In this document: in pieces, positions 6,199-8,215 of the stretch
Layout: the number at the start of each line of letters is the position of its first letter
Position numbering within the stretch: the stretch's first letter is position 1
Assembly (NCBI GenBank): GCA_947175375.1
Contig: CAMWMT010000097.1
Span: forward strand, 1 to 8,215
From: an uncultured Clostridiaceae bacterium
GTDB lineage: Bacteria; Bacillota; Clostridia; Lachnospirales; Lachnospiraceae
Length of the DNA stretch: 8,215 bases
Direction: 5' to 3'
Made by a program: the position numbers and the translations under genes
The notes under the pieces: model-generated
The model's database searches: none
Seen by the model: only the letters and a program-made list of their open reading frames with translations
Told to the model about the DNA's origin: nothing

Positions 6199-6609
6199 TC
6201 AGATCACCTGATCTCTGACAAATTCCGGTAACTGATCCTTGCTTAACGATACACTGAGCACGATCTTCACCTTAAACTGTTCACTGATCTTATTCAGCTG
6301 TGTAAGAGCATCTGTGATATCCTGCCCTTCCAGCTTCGCAATCTTTAAAAATCCATCCAGATACATCCCCTCAAGATCATAATCCTGGGAACAGATGCCG
6401 CAGAGAAAACCAATAAACTGGTCTGTATTCTGAATTGGATACTCTGATACATTAATCAAACGAACCTTATTGTTAAGTTCGTGAATATTCTGGGCGGACT
6501 TATCCAGGTATACAAGATTGCCTTCTGCCGTCTTCATCGCTTCATGTACGCAATCCAACAGCTTCTTTGTCTTGCCTTCGCCCTTTTCCCCTGTTATTAA
6601 CTGTACCAT
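6199..6609 (-). CDS. Small P-loop protein of unknown function
   Basis: A 136-residue soluble protein with a clear Walker A motif GEKGEGKT at residues 7-14, right at the N-terminus. A Walker B-like strand follows (GMYLDG, Asp85 after hydrophobics), then a predicted strand IVLSVSLS at 116-123 that would sit in the core of a P-loop fold. It is too short for a full PilT, AAA+ or ABC ATPase, and lacks their Asp box, sensor and signature motifs. Similar short clostridial proteins are, as I recall, sometimes labelled PilT-like, a name that should not be trusted. It has its own promoter, a short leader of about 27 nt, AAGGAGG placed 7 nt before ATG, and a terminator-like hairpin after the stop, so it is probably a single-gene transcript between wall-synthesis and division genes. 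Function unknown. Confidence 0.85.
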   Translation of the reverse strand: MVQLITGEKGEGKTKKLLDCVHEAMKTAEGNLVYLDKSAQNIHELNNKVRLINVSEYPIQNTDQFIGFLCGICSQDYDLEGMYLDGFLKIAKLEGQDITDALTQLNKISEQFKVKIVLSVSLSKDQLPEFVRDQVI

Positions 6610-6642
6610 AGTTTGCCCTCCTTAGGTTCCTGAGTTTCTCTA

Positions 6643-6671
6643 ATTATACCATTCAGAAAGGCAGAATACAA
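6643..6671 (-). promoter_or_regulatory. Extended -10 promoter for the P-loop gene
   Basis: On the minus strand a perfect TATAAT (6648..6643) is preceded by TGG, giving the extended -10 form TGnTATAAT. The -35 hexamer TTGTAT (6671..6666) is weak but exactly 17 nt upstream, and lies just after the carboxypeptidase stop codon. Transcription would start near 6636. Confidence 0.7.
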
Positions 6672-6674
6672 GAA

Positions 6675-7667
6675 CTAATTGTTCAAATCAGATAAAAAGC
6701 TCTGCATCTCCTGATACATCACGCTCCTGTCGCTACAGCCCAGGATGATCGCCACGTAGCGTTGTCCCTGTGCATCCTCAAAGAGCTGTACCAGGCAACA
6801 TTTCGCCGCCGATGTCGTACCAGTCTTCCCGCCTGCTGCAGACACCCCGTCCGGAACCGTTACATCGCCCTTTGTAAACAGATTCGAACTGGTCCAGGAT
6901 GCGGTTACTTCTGTCCCGCCTGCCGACAGATAGGTCACATCATAGGACGGCGCTTCTAAAATCTCCAGAAACAAGTCATATTTCATGGCTTCCTGGAACA
7001 TCAGATACAGATCGTATGCAGTCGTATAATGTTCTTCATCATGAAGCCCGTTCGGATTGACAAAATGTGTATTAGTCGCCCCGATCTGAGCTGCTTTTTC
7101 ATTCATCAGGGCAACAAACTGATCGATGCTCCCCGCCGTCATCTCCGCGATCACATTGGCGGCATCGTTAGCCGATACGACCAGAAGCCCATACAGAAGC
7201 TGGCGAAGGGTCAGTACATCCCCTTCCTTCAGCTTTGCAGTAGACACCCCGCTCTCATGAAAGGTAATGGCTTCCTGACTTACCGTCGTCTGCGCATCCA
7301 AGTCTCCCTGTTCCAGGGCAACGAGAGCTGTCATGATCTTGGTCGTACTGGCAGGATAGAGCTTGTCATGAATATTTTCAGCATACAGGATCTCCCTGGT
7401 ATCGAGATTAAAAAAACAGGCTGCCAGCGCATCGGAAGTCTCTGCCTCAATTGCCCGCACATCTTCATCCGCAACACACAGGTCCTCCGCAAAATAAGAG
7501 ATATCAGTATCTCCACTCTCTCCCTGAATGCCGAAGCCCGGCCGGTCTGCAGTAAATGTGTTCTCGATCTCCGTATTCCCTGAACATCCGTTCAGAAACA
7601 TACCTAAGACCAGTACCGTCGAAAAAAGGCTTACTGCACGTTTCAGCCCTTTATTTATACATCTCAC
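6675..7667 (-). CDS. D-alanyl-D-alanine carboxypeptidase (low-molecular-weight PBP), lipoprotein type
   Basis: A 330-residue serine peptidase of the S11 (DacA/DacF) family that trims the terminal D-Ala of peptidoglycan stem peptides outside the membrane. With the chosen start the active-site motifs are STTK with nucleophile Ser107, SAN at 165-167 and KTGT at 281-284. The N-terminus has basic residues, a hydrophobic stretch and FLNGCSG, a lipobox with Cys28, so it should be lipid-anchored after LspA cleavage. There is no C-terminal PBP5_C domain or amphipathic anchor; the protein ends just after the catalytic domain. The start is uncertain: I chose GTG at 7667..7665 (GGAG 4 nt and GAGGAG 12 nt upstream) over a TTG at 7691, which has no binding site. 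It overlaps the mgsA end by 17 bp, so it is co-transcribed with mgsA. Confidence 0.92.
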   Translation of the reverse strand: MRCINKGLKRAVSLFSTVLVLGMFLNGCSGNTEIENTFTADRPGFGIQGESGDTDISYFAEDLCVADEDVRAIEAETSDALAACFFNLDTREILYAENIHDKLYPASTTKIMTALVALEQGDLDAQTTVSQEAITFHESGVSTAKLKEGDVLTLRQLLYGLLVVSANDAANVIAEMTAGSIDQFVALMNEKAAQIGATNTHFVNPNGLHDEEHYTTAYDLYLMFQEAMKYDLFLEILEAPSYDVTYLSAGGTEVTASWTSSNLFTKGDVTVPDGVSAAGGKTGTTSAAKCCLVQLFEDAQGQRYVAIILGCSDRSVMYQEMQSFLSDLNN

Positions 7668-8046
7668 GCCACTCCATATCTCCTCTGTCAAGTGATTTTA
7701 TCAGCAGCTCTGCCGTCGCAAGGTTCGTTGCGATCGGAATATTATGTACATCACACAGATGCACCACATTGTTCACATCCGGCTCATGCCTCTTCGGCTG
7801 AATCGGATCACGCAGAAAAATAACCAGATCGATCTGATTATGCTCGATCTGAGCGCCCAGCTGCTGTTCTCCCCCAAGATGCCCAGCCAGAAACTTATGA
7901 ACGTTCAGATTCGCCACTTCCTCAATCAGACGTCCCGTCGTCCCAGTCGCATAAAGTTCATTTTTACAAAGAATCCCTCTGTACGCGATACAGAAATTCT
8001 GCATCAGAACTTTTTTCGCATCATGTGCAATCAATCCTATATTCAT
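7651..8046 (-). CDS. mgsA: Methylglyoxal synthase
   Basis: A 131-residue cytosolic lyase converting dihydroxyacetone phosphate to methylglyoxal and phosphate, an overflow bypass of lower glycolysis. Recognised by LIAHDAKK (5-12), LYATGTTGRL (31-40, phosphate binding), LGGEQQLGA (57-65), FLRDP (77-81), HEPDV (87-91) and IPIATNLATAE (103-113). His8, Asp80, His87 and Asp90 correspond to E. coli His19, Asp91, His98 and Asp101. The residue matching catalytic E. coli Asp71 is Glu60 (codon GAA at 7869..7867), which is unusual; acidity is kept, so activity may be retained. Its ATG is 15 bp after the rodA stop, with AAGGGG 8 nt upstream. Length is normal for the short Gram-positive form. rodA-mgsA adjacency is familiar in Clostridia. 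Confidence 0.95.
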   Translation of the reverse strand: MNIGLIAHDAKKVLMQNFCIAYRGILCKNELYATGTTGRLIEEVANLNVHKFLAGHLGGEQQLGAQIEHNQIDLVIFLRDPIQPKRHEPDVNNVVHLCDVHNIPIATNLATAELLIKSLDRGDMEWREMYK

Positions 8047-8061
8047 TAATTAACCCCCTTC

Positions 8062-8215
8062 TCAGTATTTTCTGGGCTGAAGCCCGACATTTAAAACAAT
8101 ACCTACCCCCATATACAGCATAACCAGTGATGTCAGTCCATAACTGACAAACGGCAGCGGAATCCCCGTATTCGGCATCAGAACGGTAGCAACACAGATA
8201 TTGACGAGACTCTGA
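8062..8215 (-). CDS. rodA: RodA/FtsW-family peptidoglycan glycosyltransferase, C-terminal end (partial)
   Basis: The last 50 codons of a SEDS-family membrane glycosyltransferase; the gene begins beyond the right edge. The visible C-terminus reads NICVATVLMPNTGIPLPFVS, then YGLTSLVMLYMGVGIVLNVG and LQPRKY, matching the last two membrane segments of RodA, FtsW and SpoVE. The TGIPLPF motif is intact, but the usual YGG(S/T)S is YGLTS. I favour RodA over FtsW because mgsA follows directly, a common clostridial arrangement, but the fragment alone does not decide. Stop codon TGA at 8064..8062, 15 bp before mgsA, so they share a transcript. Confidence 0.88.
   Translation of the reverse strand, partial: QSLVNICVATVLMPNTGIPLPFVSYGLTSLVMLYMGVGIVLNVGLQPRKY

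Noticed and set aside
6193..6226. Promoter for the adaptor gene (TTGTCA, 17 nt, TAGATC)
   Set aside because: The -35 is good but the -10 matches consensus at only 3 of 6 positions, and it lies upstream of the probable terminator.
6199..6609. Calling the P-loop gene PilT (twitching motility ATPase)
   Set aside because: It lacks the length, Asp box, His box and oligomerisation domain of PilT, and no pilus genes are nearby.

Overview
The window reads as a chromosomal segment of a Gram-positive Clostridia member, most likely Lachnospiraceae. This is inferred from gene content and order (rodA-mgsA-D-Ala-D-Ala carboxypeptidase; yggS-sepF; lspA-rluD), strong AAGGAGG-type ribosome binding sites, TTGACA/TATAAT-type promoters and a moderate-GC coding style. 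I made no database comparison. All eleven recognised genes lie on the minus strand, so transcription runs from high to low coordinates. No tRNA, rRNA, CRISPR array, insertion sequence or phage gene is visible.

In transcription order: (1) The 3' end of a RodA/FtsW-type glycosyltransferase gene (8062 to the window edge), then methylglyoxal synthase (mgsA) and a penicillin-binding D-alanyl-D-alanine carboxypeptidase with a lipoprotein signal. These are tightly packed and probably form one operon. (2) A small P-loop protein of unknown role (6199-6609) with its own extended -10 promoter and a terminator-like hairpin. (3) A strongly folded intergenic element (about 6051-6142) bounded by a 10-bp direct repeat. 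(4) A membrane-anchored HlyD-like adaptor protein, the PLP protein YggS and the division protein SepF, closely spaced. (5) aroB-lspA-rluD, joined by ATGA stop/start overlaps and preceded by a good candidate promoter inside the end of sepF. (6) A promoter and a conserved-looking hypothetical protein spaced 2 bp from the first codons of a membrane protein that is probably CstA-like.

Blocks 4 and 5 keep the order of the Bacillus subtilis region ylmE(yggS)-sepF-ylmG-ylmH-divIVA-ileS-lspA-ylyB. Here the ylmG-ylmH-divIVA-ileS part is absent and aroB sits in its place. Themes are wall growth and division (RodA, carboxypeptidase, SepF), envelope lipoprotein maturation (LspA, whose likely substrates include the carboxypeptidase lipoprotein here), and core metabolism (shikimate pathway, PLP homeostasis, triose-phosphate overflow).

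Most of the window is ordinary core genome. The points most worth a second look are the structured element before the adaptor gene, an Asp-to-Glu change at the catalytic position of MgsA, and three uncharacterised proteins: the P-loop protein, the orphan adaptor and the protein upstream of the CstA-like gene.
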